The notes beneath the pieces are model-generated. The model searched no databases. It saw only the letters and a list, made by a program, of their open reading frames with translations, and was not told the DNA's origin. From Parasporobacterium paucivorans DSM 15970 (lineage in GTDB: Bacteria; Bacillota; Clostridia; Lachnospirales; Lachnospiraceae): a stretch of 64,000 nt of DNA. Position numbers and translations under genes: made by a program. Numbering within the stretch: position 1 is the stretch's first letter; each line of letters begins with the position of its first letter. Below, piece after piece: positions 8,134 through 16,390 of the stretch. The stretch lies in assembly GCF_900141895.1 (NCBI RefSeq), contig NZ_FQYT01000006.1, positions 1 to 64,000 of the forward strand, in the 5' to 3' direction.

Positions 8134-8694
8134 ATGGATGATTGCTTGAACGAAAAAAGCGGAAAAAATCTTATAAAGCAGATCACCCGGGAGACCGGCG
8201 TGGTTCTGCACGACTGCTACCAGTGCGGCAAATGCAGTGCAGGCTGCCCCATGGCCCATGCCATGGACCTGATGCCTCGGGAGGTGGTCCATTATATGCA
8301 GCTGGGCATGATGGATGAGGTGTTGAAATCGAAGACCATATGGCTGTGCGCCACCTGCCACACCTGTGTGGACCGGTGCCCCAACGATATCGATATACCT
8401 TCCCTTATGGAGAAATCCAGGCAGGAAGCCAAGAGGCGGGGTCTGGTTGCCGTGAAGGAAGTGGACCGGTTCAATGATATCTTCATGGAAAACGTGAAGC
8501 TGTTCGGAAAGTCCCAGGAGGTCATCCTGGAAGGGCTGTATAACGTCTCCACTGGGCATTTCATTCAGGATATGGAGAATGTGCCCCATATGCTGAGCCA
8601 TAAGCTGATCGGGATCAAGCCGGTCATGATAAGGGACAGAGGTGCTGTGCAGAAGATCATTCGGAAAACAATGAAGGATAAAAAGAAGAAATGA
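8134..8694 (+). CDS. hdrC: Heterodisulfide reductase subunit C-like iron-sulfur protein
   Basis: This 186-residue soluble protein has two four-Cys motifs, CYQCGKCSAGCP and CATCHTCVDRCPNDIDI, each with the fourth Cys followed by Pro. These bind two [4Fe-4S] clusters that wire HdrA to HdrB. There is no membrane helix, so this is the cytosolic HdrABC form and not HdrDE. The start follows AAGGAGG. The C-terminus is strongly basic (KDKKKK). The 39-base gap from the synthase gene is the largest inside the operon. Confidence 0.9.
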   Translation: MDDCLNEKSGKNLIKQITRETGVVLHDCYQCGKCSAGCPMAHAMDLMPREVVHYMQLGMMDEVLKSKTIWLCATCHTCVDRCPNDIDIPSLMEKSRQEAKRRGLVAVKEVDRFNDIFMENVKLFGKSQEVILEGLYNVSTGHFIQDMENVPHMLSHKLIGIKPVMIRDRGAVQKIIRKTMKDKKKK

Positions 8695-8705
8695 GGTGAG
8701 GGCTG

Positions 8706-9599
8706 ATGCTCAGATATGCATACTATCCGGGATGTTCTATGGACTCGACCGGAGCTACCTATAAAAAATCCATCGAATTCGTGGCGGAAAAGATCGGACT
8801 GGATCTGCGGGAGATCAAGGACTGGAACTGCTGCGGCGCCACCGCAGCCCACACGAAGGATGAAATGATGGCCCTGGCCCTGCCGGCGAGGAATCTGGCC
8901 CTGGCAGAAAGCGAGGATCTTGGCCTGGATATCGCCATTCCCTGTGCGGCCTGCTATTCCCGGATGAAATATTCCCTGCATGCCGTACGCACCGATGAGG
9001 AGAAGAAAGAGCAGATCCAGGAAATCATTGAGATGCCGTATGAAGGCAAAAATGATGTCCTGTCTTTTCTGGATATCTTCAGTACCGAGGAGGCCATGGA
9101 GGCCTGCCGGTCCAAGATGGTCCGCACCTTAAGCGGCCTCAAGGTCGCGTGCTATTACGGCTGCCTTCTTTCCCGTCCCCATGAGGTCACCGGAGGGGAA
9201 GATACAGAGAACCCCATGGATATGGACCGAATCGTCGCCCTGACGGGAGCGGAGCCGGTGGACTGGTCCTTCAAGACAGAGTGCTGCGGAGCCAGCCATC
9301 AGGTGGATGTGCCGAAGGAAGCCAGACCCTTATTGGACAGGATACTCAGAAATGCCCAGGCAAACGGGGCCCAGGCCATCGTGACGGCCTGTCCGTTGTG
9401 CAATATGAACCTGGACATGCGTCAGGCGGAAATCAACGAAAAAATGGAAAAAAAATATAATCTGCCGGTATATCAGTTCACGGAGCTGCTGGCTGTGGCC
9501 ATGGGAGCCGGTGCAAAGGAAATAGGCCTCCACAAGCATTTCTTTCCAGCTTTCGAGCTGATGAAAAAATACGCAAAGAGAGCAGGTGAGAACGGATGA
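8706..9599 (+). CDS. hdrB: Heterodisulfide reductase subunit B-like protein (two CCG domains)
   Basis: The 297 residues hold two complete Cys-rich CCG domains: YPGCSMDS...NCCGATAAH...IPCAACY and YYGCLLSRP...ECCGASH...ACPLC. These bind the two noncubane [4Fe-4S] clusters that cleave a disulfide such as CoM-S-S-CoB in methanogens. Every cluster Cys is kept, so the subunit should be active. The natural high-potential acceptor in a bacterium without CoM/CoB is unknown; DsrC is a proposed partner in sulfate reducers, and no dsrC is present in this window. It lies 11 bases after hdrC and overlaps hdrA by ATGA. Confidence 0.9.
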   Translation: MLRYAYYPGCSMDSTGATYKKSIEFVAEKIGLDLREIKDWNCCGATAAHTKDEMMALALPARNLALAESEDLGLDIAIPCAACYSRMKYSLHAVRTDEEKKEQIQEIIEMPYEGKNDVLSFLDIFSTEEAMEACRSKMVRTLSGLKVACYYGCLLSRPHEVTGGEDTENPMDMDRIVALTGAEPVDWSFKTECCGASHQVDVPKEARPLLDRILRNAQANGAQAIVTACPLCNMNLDMRQAEINEKMEKKYNLPVYQFTELLAVAMGAGAKEIGLHKHFFPAFELMKKYAKRAGENG

Positions 9600-11578
9600 G
9601 CCGAACAGGAGTAATCATCTGCCACTGCGGCACAAACATAGCCTCCATGGTGGATGTGGAAAAAGTAGCGGAAGAAATAGGAAAAATACCGGGCGTGGTC
9701 TACTCCGTGACGAACAAGTATACCTGCTCCGAACCGGGTCAGCAGATGATCAAGGATGCCATCGAGGAACACAGCCTGGACCGCATCGTGATTGGAGCCT
9801 GCACCCCCCGGATGCATGAGACAACCTTTCGCAAGATGCTCAAAGGGACGAAAATCAATCCCTACATGCTGGAGATTGCCAATCTGCGGGAGCAGTGCGC
9901 CTGGGTCCATACCGATAAAGAAAAAGCCACCGAAAAGGCCATCTCCCTTGTACGGATGTCCGTTGCCAAGGTAGGCAGCAATAAGCCTCTGTTCACCTCC
10001 TTCATCCCAATCCATAAGAAGGCCCTGGTCATCGGCGGCGGAATTGCCGGCATCCAGGCGGCTCTGGATATTGCGGATGCAGGACATGAAGTGACGCTTG
10101 TAGAAAGAGAGCCATCCATCGGAGGCAAGATGGTCATGCTGGACAAGACCTTTCCGACCCTGGACTGTTCTGCCTGCATCAGCACCCCGAAAATGGTGGA
10201 CGTCAGCGCACACCCCAACATTACGCTGAAAACCTCCTGTGAGGTGGAAGCGGTAACCGGATACGTGGGGAATTTCGAGGTGACCATCCGACAGAAGGCC
10301 CGTTATGTGAACCATGACATCTGTACCGGCTGCGGATTATGCGAGACAAAATGCCCTTCCAAAATATCCGATGAATTCAACCAGGGAATCGGAGAACGGA
10401 AAGCCATCTATAAGCTGTTTCCGCAGGCGGTGCCGGCCAAACCGGTCATCGACGCACAGAACTGCCGGAAACTGAATGGCTCAGCCAAGTGCGGGGTCTG
10501 CCAGATCGTCTGCCCCCTGCAGTGCATCGATTTTGAGGACAAGGACCAGCTAATCACGGAAACCTATGGAGCCATCGTGGTAGCTACCGGATATGAACTG
10601 ATTGATTGGACGAAGCTGTACGGAGAATACGGAAGCGGCCGCTATGCGGACGTTATCAGCGGTCTGCAGTTCGAACGCCTGGTCAACGCCTCCGGTCCTA
10701 CGGAAGGCCATATTCTGAGGCCTTCTGACCAGAAGGAACCCAAGGATGTAGTCATCGTCAAATGCGTGGGTTCCCGGGATGAGAAAAAAGGGAAAAGCTA
10801 TTGTTCCCGTGCCTGCTGTATGTACGGAGCCAAGCACGCCCATCAGATCCTGGAGAAGATCCCCGGATCGAATGTATATATATTCTATATGGATGTGAGA
10901 ACCCCCGGAAAAGGATACGAGGAATTCTACAACCGGACCCGGGAGGACGGAGCAACCTATATTAGAGGTCGTGTGGCCAAGATCTACAAAGAGGGGGACA
11001 AGCTCATCTGCACCGGAGAAGACACTCTGATTGGAAAACCGGTAACCGTAAAAGCGGACATGGTCATCCTGGAAACGGCCATGGTGCCTGCCAGGGGAGT
11101 GGAGGAAATCGTCAGCAAACTGGGCATCTCCATGGATGGGGACCACTGGGTACAGGAAGCCCATCCGAAGCTTCGGCCGGTGGAGACCCAGACAGCCGGA
11201 ATATTCCTGGCAGGCACCTGCCAGGGCCCCAAAGATATCCCGGATACCGTAGCCCAGGCCTCTGCGGCAGCCGTAAAGGTCTGCGGGGTGTTTAGCAAGG
11301 AACAGATGGAAACCTCCCCGATGATCAGCCGGGTCAACGAAGAAAAATGCTGCGGATGCGAGTTCTGCGTAAAATGCTGCCCTTACAGCGCGATTGCCAT
11401 GAAGGAAATCGACGGAAGGGAAGGCAACCGAAAAATCAAACGAATGGTAGCCACTGTCAATTCCGGACTCTGCCAGGGCTGCGGAGCCTGCACGGCAGCC
11501 TGCCGCACCGGCGCCATCGATCTTCTGGGATATACCAATGACCAGATACTCAAGGAGGTGGATGCACTATGTCTGTAG
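9596..11578 (+). CDS. hdrA: Heterodisulfide reductase subunit A-like flavin bifurcating core
   Basis: This 660-residue protein has an N-terminal Cys-containing domain (CHCGTN, then YTCSEPGQ). The FAD-binding motif VIGGGIAGIQAALDIA starts at V145, followed by DCSACISTPKM. An inserted ferredoxin pair carries CTGCGLCETKCP and CGVCQIVCP. A C-terminal ferredoxin pair carries CCGCEFCVKCCP and CQGCGACTAACR. The FAD of HdrA is where electrons from NAD(P)H or H2 are split between ferredoxin and the HdrB disulfide. In this operon it is flanked by hdrCB and flxDCBA, which fits the soluble FlxABCD-HdrABC complex known from Desulfovibrio. Confidence 0.92.
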   Translation: MSRTGVIICHCGTNIASMVDVEKVAEEIGKIPGVVYSVTNKYTCSEPGQQMIKDAIEEHSLDRIVIGACTPRMHETTFRKMLKGTKINPYMLEIANLREQCAWVHTDKEKATEKAISLVRMSVAKVGSNKPLFTSFIPIHKKALVIGGGIAGIQAALDIADAGHEVTLVEREPSIGGKMVMLDKTFPTLDCSACISTPKMVDVSAHPNITLKTSCEVEAVTGYVGNFEVTIRQKARYVNHDICTGCGLCETKCPSKISDEFNQGIGERKAIYKLFPQAVPAKPVIDAQNCRKLNGSAKCGVCQIVCPLQCIDFEDKDQLITETYGAIVVATGYELIDWTKLYGEYGSGRYADVISGLQFERLVNASGPTEGHILRPSDQKEPKDVVIVKCVGSRDEKKGKSYCSRACCMYGAKHAHQILEKIPGSNVYIFYMDVRTPGKGYEEFYNRTREDGATYIRGRVAKIYKEGDKLICTGEDTLIGKPVTVKADMVILETAMVPARGVEEIVSKLGISMDGDHWVQEAHPKLRPVETQTAGIFLAGTCQGPKDIPDTVAQASAAAVKVCGVFSKEQMETSPMISRVNEEKCCGCEFCVKCCPYSAIAMKEIDGREGNRKIKRMVATVNSGLCQGCGACTAACRTGAIDLLGYTNDQILKEVDALCL

Positions 11579-12024
11579 AAAAGAACTGGGAACCGAAAAT
11601 CATTGCCTTTACCTGCAATTGGTGCACCTATACCGGAGCGGATCTGGCCGGCCTGAACCGGATGAAATATCCGGAAAACGTACACCTGGTACGTGTGCCA
11701 TGCTCCAGCCGCGTCAATCCGCAGTTCATCCTGCGGGCCTTCCAGAAGGGCTGTGACGGCGTAATGGTGTGCGGATGCCATCCGGGAGACTGCCACTATG
11801 CCACGGGCAACTATTTTACCAGAAGAAGGTTCATGCTCATGAAAAGATTATTGGAATATAACGGAATCGACCCACAGCGTTTCCAGGCCCGGTGGATTTC
11901 CGGCTCTGAAGCGGCCAAATTCAGGGATACCATGACACAGGTTACGGCACAGATCCGGGAGCTTGGACCAAACAGCAAGTTCCAGGAGAAGTGGTATCAG
12001 GAAGGAGGCCCGGAGAATGAATGA
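11569..12024 (+). CDS. flxD: MvhD/FlxD-type hydrogenase iron-sulfur subunit
   Basis: The 151 residues carry the conserved Cys pattern FTCNWCTYTGAD, RVPCSSRVN and CGCHPGDCHY, which binds the [2Fe-2S] cluster of MvhD. MvhD passes electrons from the input module to HdrA. The gene overlaps hdrA by 10 bases and the following iron-sulfur gene by 8, so the three are translationally coupled. No NiFe hydrogenase large or small subunit is present, so the input module here is the downstream FlxCBA set and not Mvh hydrogenase. Confidence 0.9.
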   Translation: MSVEKNWEPKIIAFTCNWCTYTGADLAGLNRMKYPENVHLVRVPCSSRVNPQFILRAFQKGCDGVMVCGCHPGDCHYATGNYFTRRRFMLMKRLLEYNGIDPQRFQARWISGSEAAKFRDTMTQVTAQIRELGPNSKFQEKWYQEGGPENE

Positions 12025-12880
12025 CACATTGGAGATAAAAAGGGAAGCACAGCTCAGGGAAACGGCCCGCAGGCTTCTCGAAGACGGAACGGTAGGCTAT
12101 ATCATCGGCTGGGGAACGACCCGCTTTGAAGACAAAACGGCCCCCCTGTTCGCAGCAAAACCAGAGGAGGCGGACAGACTGGTATGGAATGAATACTGCA
12201 TCAACAGCCTGGCCAAATATTCCCTGGATGACAAGTACCCGGAGAAGAAGATCGGCATCTGCGTGCGGGGATGCGACTCCCGGGCCGTGAACCGCCTGGT
12301 CAACGACAAACAGATCGAAAGGGAGAACCTGTTCCTGATCGGGATGCCCTGTTCCGGCAAGGAAAACAGTGTGTGTGAGGGTTGTTCCCATAAGAACCCG
12401 GTCGTCTATGACATCCTCATTGGGGAACCGGTAGAAGAAAACACAGAGGAAAAGGCCAGCGCAGAAAGATTCCGGGAAATCGAGGAGTTTGAAAAGATGT
12501 CCCCGGATGAAAGATATGAATTCTGGGCGAAGCAGTATGACAAATGCATCCGCTGCTACGCATGCCGCAACATCTGCCCGGCCTGCAGCTGCAAGGAATG
12601 CTACGCAGACCAGTACATGGTAGGATGGCAGGGCAAGCAGAACAACCGGGCCGAAAGCCAGGTGTACGGTCTGACCAGAGCCTATCACGTGGGGGACCGC
12701 TGCATCGAATGCGGCGAGTGCGAACGGGTATGCCCCATGGGGCTGCCCATCATGCGCCAGACCAAGAAGATGCTCAAGGATATCAATGACCTGTTTGGAA
12801 ACTATGAGTGCGGCGTGGAGAGCGAACGGGCGCCGGTTCTGGGTGAATATGACCTGACAGACAGGGACGAATTTATGTAG
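12017..12880 (+). CDS. flxC: Iron-sulfur protein with FrhB-like N-terminal half (FlxC position)
   Basis: The chosen ATG at 12017 follows GGAGGCCCGGAGA; an upstream in-frame start lies inside flxD. The 287 residues have an N-terminal domain with CVRGCDSRAV and Cys-rich PCSGKENSVCEGCSHK. The C-terminal ferredoxin pair is CIRCYACRNICP (with CSCKEC) and CIECGECERVCPMG. Desulfovibrio FlxC is a smaller ferredoxin, so this is an enlarged form of that position. Its N-terminal part resembles the matching region of the next gene product (GIRPCDVKSI), suggesting an old duplication. Its likely role is electron relay between FlxB and FlxD. Confidence 0.75.
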   Translation: MNDTLEIKREAQLRETARRLLEDGTVGYIIGWGTTRFEDKTAPLFAAKPEEADRLVWNEYCINSLAKYSLDDKYPEKKIGICVRGCDSRAVNRLVNDKQIERENLFLIGMPCSGKENSVCEGCSHKNPVVYDILIGEPVEENTEEKASAERFREIEEFEKMSPDERYEFWAKQYDKCIRCYACRNICPACSCKECYADQYMVGWQGKQNNRAESQVYGLTRAYHVGDRCIECGECERVCPMGLPIMRQTKKMLKDINDLFGNYECGVESERAPVLGEYDLTDRDEFM

Positions 12881-12890
12881 GAGGTACAGG

Positions 12891-13889
12891 ATGCAGTTAG
12901 ATAAATCGGATTTACAGGAGGCATTGCGGATCCTGTCCGCGGAGGCAGGCGTCTTCGTACCCTCCGTGGTGGAGGGCGTATCCAGGTTCGCACTGTGGGA
13001 TGGGGAAAGCAGCATCGATCTTTCCCGGGTCAATACGGAGCTTCCGCCTAAGGATATCCTGTTTCCCCAGACGGAGAAGATGTACTCCTATAAGATGGGA
13101 AAAAATATAGAGATCAAAGAAATAATAGACAACCCGAAGCAGGTGGTCTTCGGAATCCGCCCATGCGATGTGAAGAGCATCGGCTGCATGGACAAGGTAT
13201 TCCTGGAGAAGACCTATGTGGACAGCTTCTATGCGGGAAAACGGGAGAACCTGACGGTGATATCCGTGGGATGTACCCAGACTGACAGGACCTGCTTCTG
13301 CGATTCCATGGGTCTGAGCCCTTCGGACGCACCGGGAGCGGATGTAATGATGAATGATACCGGCGATACCTTCGTGGTGGAAGCCTATACAGACAAGGGC
13401 AAACAGGTGATGGAAGCCTGGAAGCCCCTGCTGAAGAAGGGCGGGAAAAAGCCCGCTGCCCCAGAATGTACGCTTAAGGTAAAGATGAGTCCGGAGATTT
13501 CCGTGAAGCTGTCGAAGATGTTCGAACATCCCATTTGGGAGGAGGTCTCCCGGCCCTGCATCGGGTGCGCCACCTGTACCTATGTCTGCCCTACCTGCTA
13601 CTGCTTTGACATGAATTCGGACAATCACAGCAGTGAAGGCACCAAGTTCCGGTGCTGGGATTCCTGCATGTTTTCGGACTATTCCAGGATGGCCGGAGGC
13701 CACAATCCACGTCCGGGCAAAAAGGAGCGGGTGCGCAACCGCTATATGCACAAGCTGTCCTATTTCAATGAAAGATATGAAACTTCCCTGTGTGCCGGAT
13801 GCGGAAGGTGTGCGGATAAATGCCCGGCCCACATGGATATAACCGCCTTTATCGACAGGGTGGCAGAGGAGGAAATGGAAAATGCATAG
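12891..13889 (+). CDS. flxB: FlxB/AsrA-type 4Fe-4S dicluster protein
   Basis: This 332-residue protein belongs to the family of sulfhydrogenase beta subunit, anaerobic sulfite reductase A and FlxB. The N-terminal domain contains VVFGIRPCDVKSIGC and VGCTQTDRTCFCDSMG. Two ferredoxin motifs follow, CIGCATCTYVCPTCYCFDM and CAGCGRCADKCPAHMDI. It relays electrons from the flavin subunit encoded next, which overlaps it by 8 bases. No sulfite reductase catalytic subunit (AsrC) follows, which argues against an asr operon. Confidence 0.85.
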   Translation: MQLDKSDLQEALRILSAEAGVFVPSVVEGVSRFALWDGESSIDLSRVNTELPPKDILFPQTEKMYSYKMGKNIEIKEIIDNPKQVVFGIRPCDVKSIGCMDKVFLEKTYVDSFYAGKRENLTVISVGCTQTDRTCFCDSMGLSPSDAPGADVMMNDTGDTFVVEAYTDKGKQVMEAWKPLLKKGGKKPAAPECTLKVKMSPEISVKLSKMFEHPIWEEVSRPCIGCATCTYVCPTCYCFDMNSDNHSSEGTKFRCWDSCMFSDYSRMAGGHNPRPGKKERVRNRYMHKLSYFNERYETSLCAGCGRCADKCPAHMDITAFIDRVAEEEMENA

Positions 13890-14730
13890 TATAAACCATG
13901 AATGCACCTGCAGCAGCAACCCGCTGATTCCCCATGTCTGCCAGGTGACCGCCATCAAACAGGAAACCCCGGATGTGCAGACATACCGGATCCAGACCCT
14001 GGATGGCCAGAAGCCCTTTTCTCCGATGCCCGGCCAGCTGGCCATGATTTCCCTGCCGGATGTGGGGGAAGCCATGTTCTCTATAACGGCCCAGGGGGAA
14101 GACTATATAGAATCCGCCATCAAGAATGCAGGCCAGCTGACACAGGCCTTTCATGAAATGACTCCCGGCCAGCAGATTGGGGTGCGGGGTCCTTACGGAA
14201 ACCACTTCCCGGTGGATGACCTCAAAGGAAAGGACCTGCTCTTTATCGGAGGCGGCATCGGGCTGGCCCCGGTCCGCTCCCTGATCCGCTACTGTTTTGC
14301 GAACCGGGAGGATTTCGGCCATATCGATATCCTCTACGGCGCCCGCTCTCCGGAGGACCTGGTATTCAAGGAAGACCTGTCCCTAAACTGGCCGAAAGAA
14401 AAGGATACCACGCTCCATGTGACCGTCGACCGGGGGAATGAGACTTGGGAAGGCAACGTCGGTTTCGTGCCGGCCTACCTGGAGGAGCTGGCCTTTTCGC
14501 CGGTCGGCCGGAAAGTGATCTTGTGCGGTCCTCCCATCATGATCAAGTTCGCCTCTCAGTCGCTGATGAAAATGGGATTTGCCAAAGAAGACGTCATCAC
14601 AACCCTGGAGATGCGCATGAAATGCGGTATCGGAAAGTGCGGACGCTGCAACATCGGAAGCAAATATGTGTGCCTGGACGGCCCGGTATTCACTCTGGCG
14701 GAGCTGGACGAGCTGCCGGACGAGAATTAG
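13882..14730 (+). CDS. flxA: FlxA/AsrB-type FAD/NAD(P)-binding subunit
   Basis: The 282 residues form a ferredoxin-NADP reductase-like fold. There is a FAD-binding barrel (GVRGPYGNHFP), a nucleotide-binding domain (FIGGGIGLAPVRSLI, later VILCGPPIM) and a C-terminal [2Fe-2S] Cys set (MKCGIGKCGRCNIGSKYVC). It oxidises NAD(P)H and feeds electrons via FlxB, FlxC and FlxD to HdrA. The start ATG is inside the end of flxB. In the Desulfovibrio complex the order is flxABCD-hdrABC; here it is exactly inverted, hdrCBA-flxDCBA. Confidence 0.88.
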   Translation: MHSINHECTCSSNPLIPHVCQVTAIKQETPDVQTYRIQTLDGQKPFSPMPGQLAMISLPDVGEAMFSITAQGEDYIESAIKNAGQLTQAFHEMTPGQQIGVRGPYGNHFPVDDLKGKDLLFIGGGIGLAPVRSLIRYCFANREDFGHIDILYGARSPEDLVFKEDLSLNWPKEKDTTLHVTVDRGNETWEGNVGFVPAYLEELAFSPVGRKVILCGPPIMIKFASQSLMKMGFAKEDVITTLEMRMKCGIGKCGRCNIGSKYVCLDGPVFTLAELDELPDEN

Positions 14731-14743
14731 AAAGAGGCAGGAT

Positions 14744-15670
14744 ATGAAGGAATACAGCAGACCAACCATCAAGTCCGTCATGGAACTGGCAGCACCCCAT
14801 ACCTGGCCGGCAAGCGTTGTACCGGTCGTTCTGGGAACGGTGCTGGCCTACGCACTGGAAGGAAGATTTGATGCCGGAATTTTCTATTCCACCCTTCTTG
14901 TAGCCGTTTTCCTGCAGTGTGCGGTCAATACCATCAATGATTATGCAGACTTCGTCAAGGGGACGGATACGGTGGAAAACTCCATCGATCCCACGGATGC
15001 CTCCCTGGTATACAACAACATGAATCCGAAGACGGCACTGAAGATTGGAATCGGATTCATCGTCCTGGCTGCCCTGTCTGGGATCTACACGCTATGGATG
15101 GCTGGATGGACACCCCTGCTGTTCGGGGCCGTGGGCGTGGCGGTCCTTGCCCTGTATTCCCTGGGGAAACTGCCTATATCCCACCTGCCCCTGGGGGAAG
15201 CGGTTTCAGGATTCACCATGGGTATTCTGATCACCGTGGCCTGCCATTACGTGCAGGCATCCCGGCTGGATATGCGTGTGGTTCTGTTTTCCCTGCCTGC
15301 ATTCCTGACGATCGCGCTGATTATGATGGTGAACAATACCTCGGATATCGAGAAGGACGAGACATCCGGAAGGCGGACGCTTCCGGTCATCCTGGGGAGG
15401 TCATCTGCCCAGAAACTGATCCGGGGAGCCATCCTTGCAGCTATTGTGCTTATTCTTATTGCGGCATATGTCTGGTTCCGGTCAGGAATGTTCCTTGTTC
15501 CCCTGATGCTTTTCATGACCGCGCGAGCCGCCTTTCCTTTGTTTAAAAATCCGGTGGATCCGGCTGCGAGGATGCGGTCAATGGCAGCCGTTGTTCGGAC
15601 GCACACGATATCAAATGCATTTTTCATAATCATGATTGCGGTCCATGCGATGTTGGGAGGACAGATGTGA
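14744..15670 (+). CDS. menA: MenA-type polyprenyltransferase (UbiA superfamily)
   Basis: This 308-residue membrane protein has about eight hydrophobic segments and both Asp-rich motifs of the superfamily. The first is N62-D69 (NTINDYAD, then FVKGTD) and the second NNTSDIEKD (N197-D205), followed by RTLPVILG. The form of both motifs is that of MenA, which joins a polyprenyl chain to 1,4-dihydroxy-2-naphthoate, not UbiA of ubiquinone synthesis. The start at 14744 follows AGAGGCAGG, 13 bases after flxA. No DHNA-forming men gene is in the window, so the aromatic acceptor could be scavenged DHNA or a different ring. It overlaps the methyltransferase gene. Confidence 0.85.
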   Translation: MKEYSRPTIKSVMELAAPHTWPASVVPVVLGTVLAYALEGRFDAGIFYSTLLVAVFLQCAVNTINDYADFVKGTDTVENSIDPTDASLVYNNMNPKTALKIGIGFIVLAALSGIYTLWMAGWTPLLFGAVGVAVLALYSLGKLPISHLPLGEAVSGFTMGILITVACHYVQASRLDMRVVLFSLPAFLTIALIMMVNNTSDIEKDETSGRRTLPVILGRSSAQKLIRGAILAAIVLILIAAYVWFRSGMFLVPLMLFMTARAAFPLFKNPVDPAARMRSMAAVVRTHTISNAFFIIMIAVHAMLGGQM

Positions 15671-16371
15671 AAAAAGAAACAAAAGTCCACAAAATTTTTG
15701 AAAACATCAGTTCCAGATATGATATAATGAACGATATAATCAGTTTTGGAATGCACCGTCTTTGGAAACTGCGTCTTATTTCTGAGGTGACAAGGCAAAA
15801 TCCCGAAAAGATTCTGGATGTCTGCTGCGGAACGGGAGACATTTCCCTGCTGGCGGCCCGGATGAATCCGAATGCCAGCATTTATGGTCTTGATTTTTCG
15901 GAAAATATGCTGAAAATCGCAAACCGGCGCAAGAAAGAAGCAGACCGGAAGAATACCCATAGTGTTAGGTTTCAAAAAGGGGATGCAATGAATCTTCCTT
16001 TCGAGGACGGGTTTTTTGATGCAGCTGTTATTTCTTTCGGGCTCAGAAATGTGTCTGACTATGGCCGGGTAATCCGGGAAATGACCCGGGTGGTAAGGCC
16101 GGGCGGCAGGGTATACTGCCTGGATTCCTCGTATCCTGAATCCTCCCGCATCAGACCTCTGTTCGGACTGTATTTCAAATCCATCATGCCGTTTCTGGGA
16201 TGGATAATTGCAGGAAGCAGAAATGAGTATAAGTGGCTTAATGAATCTACGGAAAGATTTGTTTCAAAGGGCCGGCTCTGTAAAATATTTTCACAATCCG
16301 GTCTTAGTGATACAGGCTGCTATTCCCATCTGTTTGGGGTGGCTGCTTGCCACCGGGGAACAAAAACTTAA
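15667..16371 (+). CDS. menG: MenG/UbiE-type quinone C-methyltransferase
   Basis: The 234 residues start at a GTG that overlaps the menA stop by four bases, after GGGAGGACA. The N-terminal ENISSRYDIMNDIISFGMHR is the family signature. ILDVCCGTGDISLL is the SAM-binding loop, followed by YGLDFSENML. The end (GVAACHRGTK) is that of MenG. These enzymes methylate the prenylated ring, for example demethylmenaquinol to menaquinol. As the last enzyme of the operon it completes a prenylate-then-methylate pair with MenA. Confidence 0.88.
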   Translation: MKKETKVHKIFENISSRYDIMNDIISFGMHRLWKLRLISEVTRQNPEKILDVCCGTGDISLLAARMNPNASIYGLDFSENMLKIANRRKKEADRKNTHSVRFQKGDAMNLPFEDGFFDAAVISFGLRNVSDYGRVIREMTRVVRPGGRVYCLDSSYPESSRIRPLFGLYFKSIMPFLGWIIAGSRNEYKWLNESTERFVSKGRLCKIFSQSGLSDTGCYSHLFGVAACHRGTKT

Positions 16372-16390
16372 ATTTTAGGAGGATACCACC

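Noticed and set aside
6973-8601. Long minus-strand open frame of about 540 codons
   Set aside because: It lies antisense to the hepT and hdrC genes, which have clear motifs and ribosome sites; it is a shadow of their G+C-rich codon pattern.
11569-12024. NiFe hydrogenase (Mvh) module
   Set aside because: The MvhD-type subunit is present, but there are no MvhA/MvhG hydrogenase subunits or hyp genes in the window.
12891-14730. Anaerobic sulfite reductase operon (asrAB)
   Set aside because: The two proteins resemble AsrA and AsrB, but no AsrC catalytic subunit follows, and the genes are coupled to flxD and hdrA instead.
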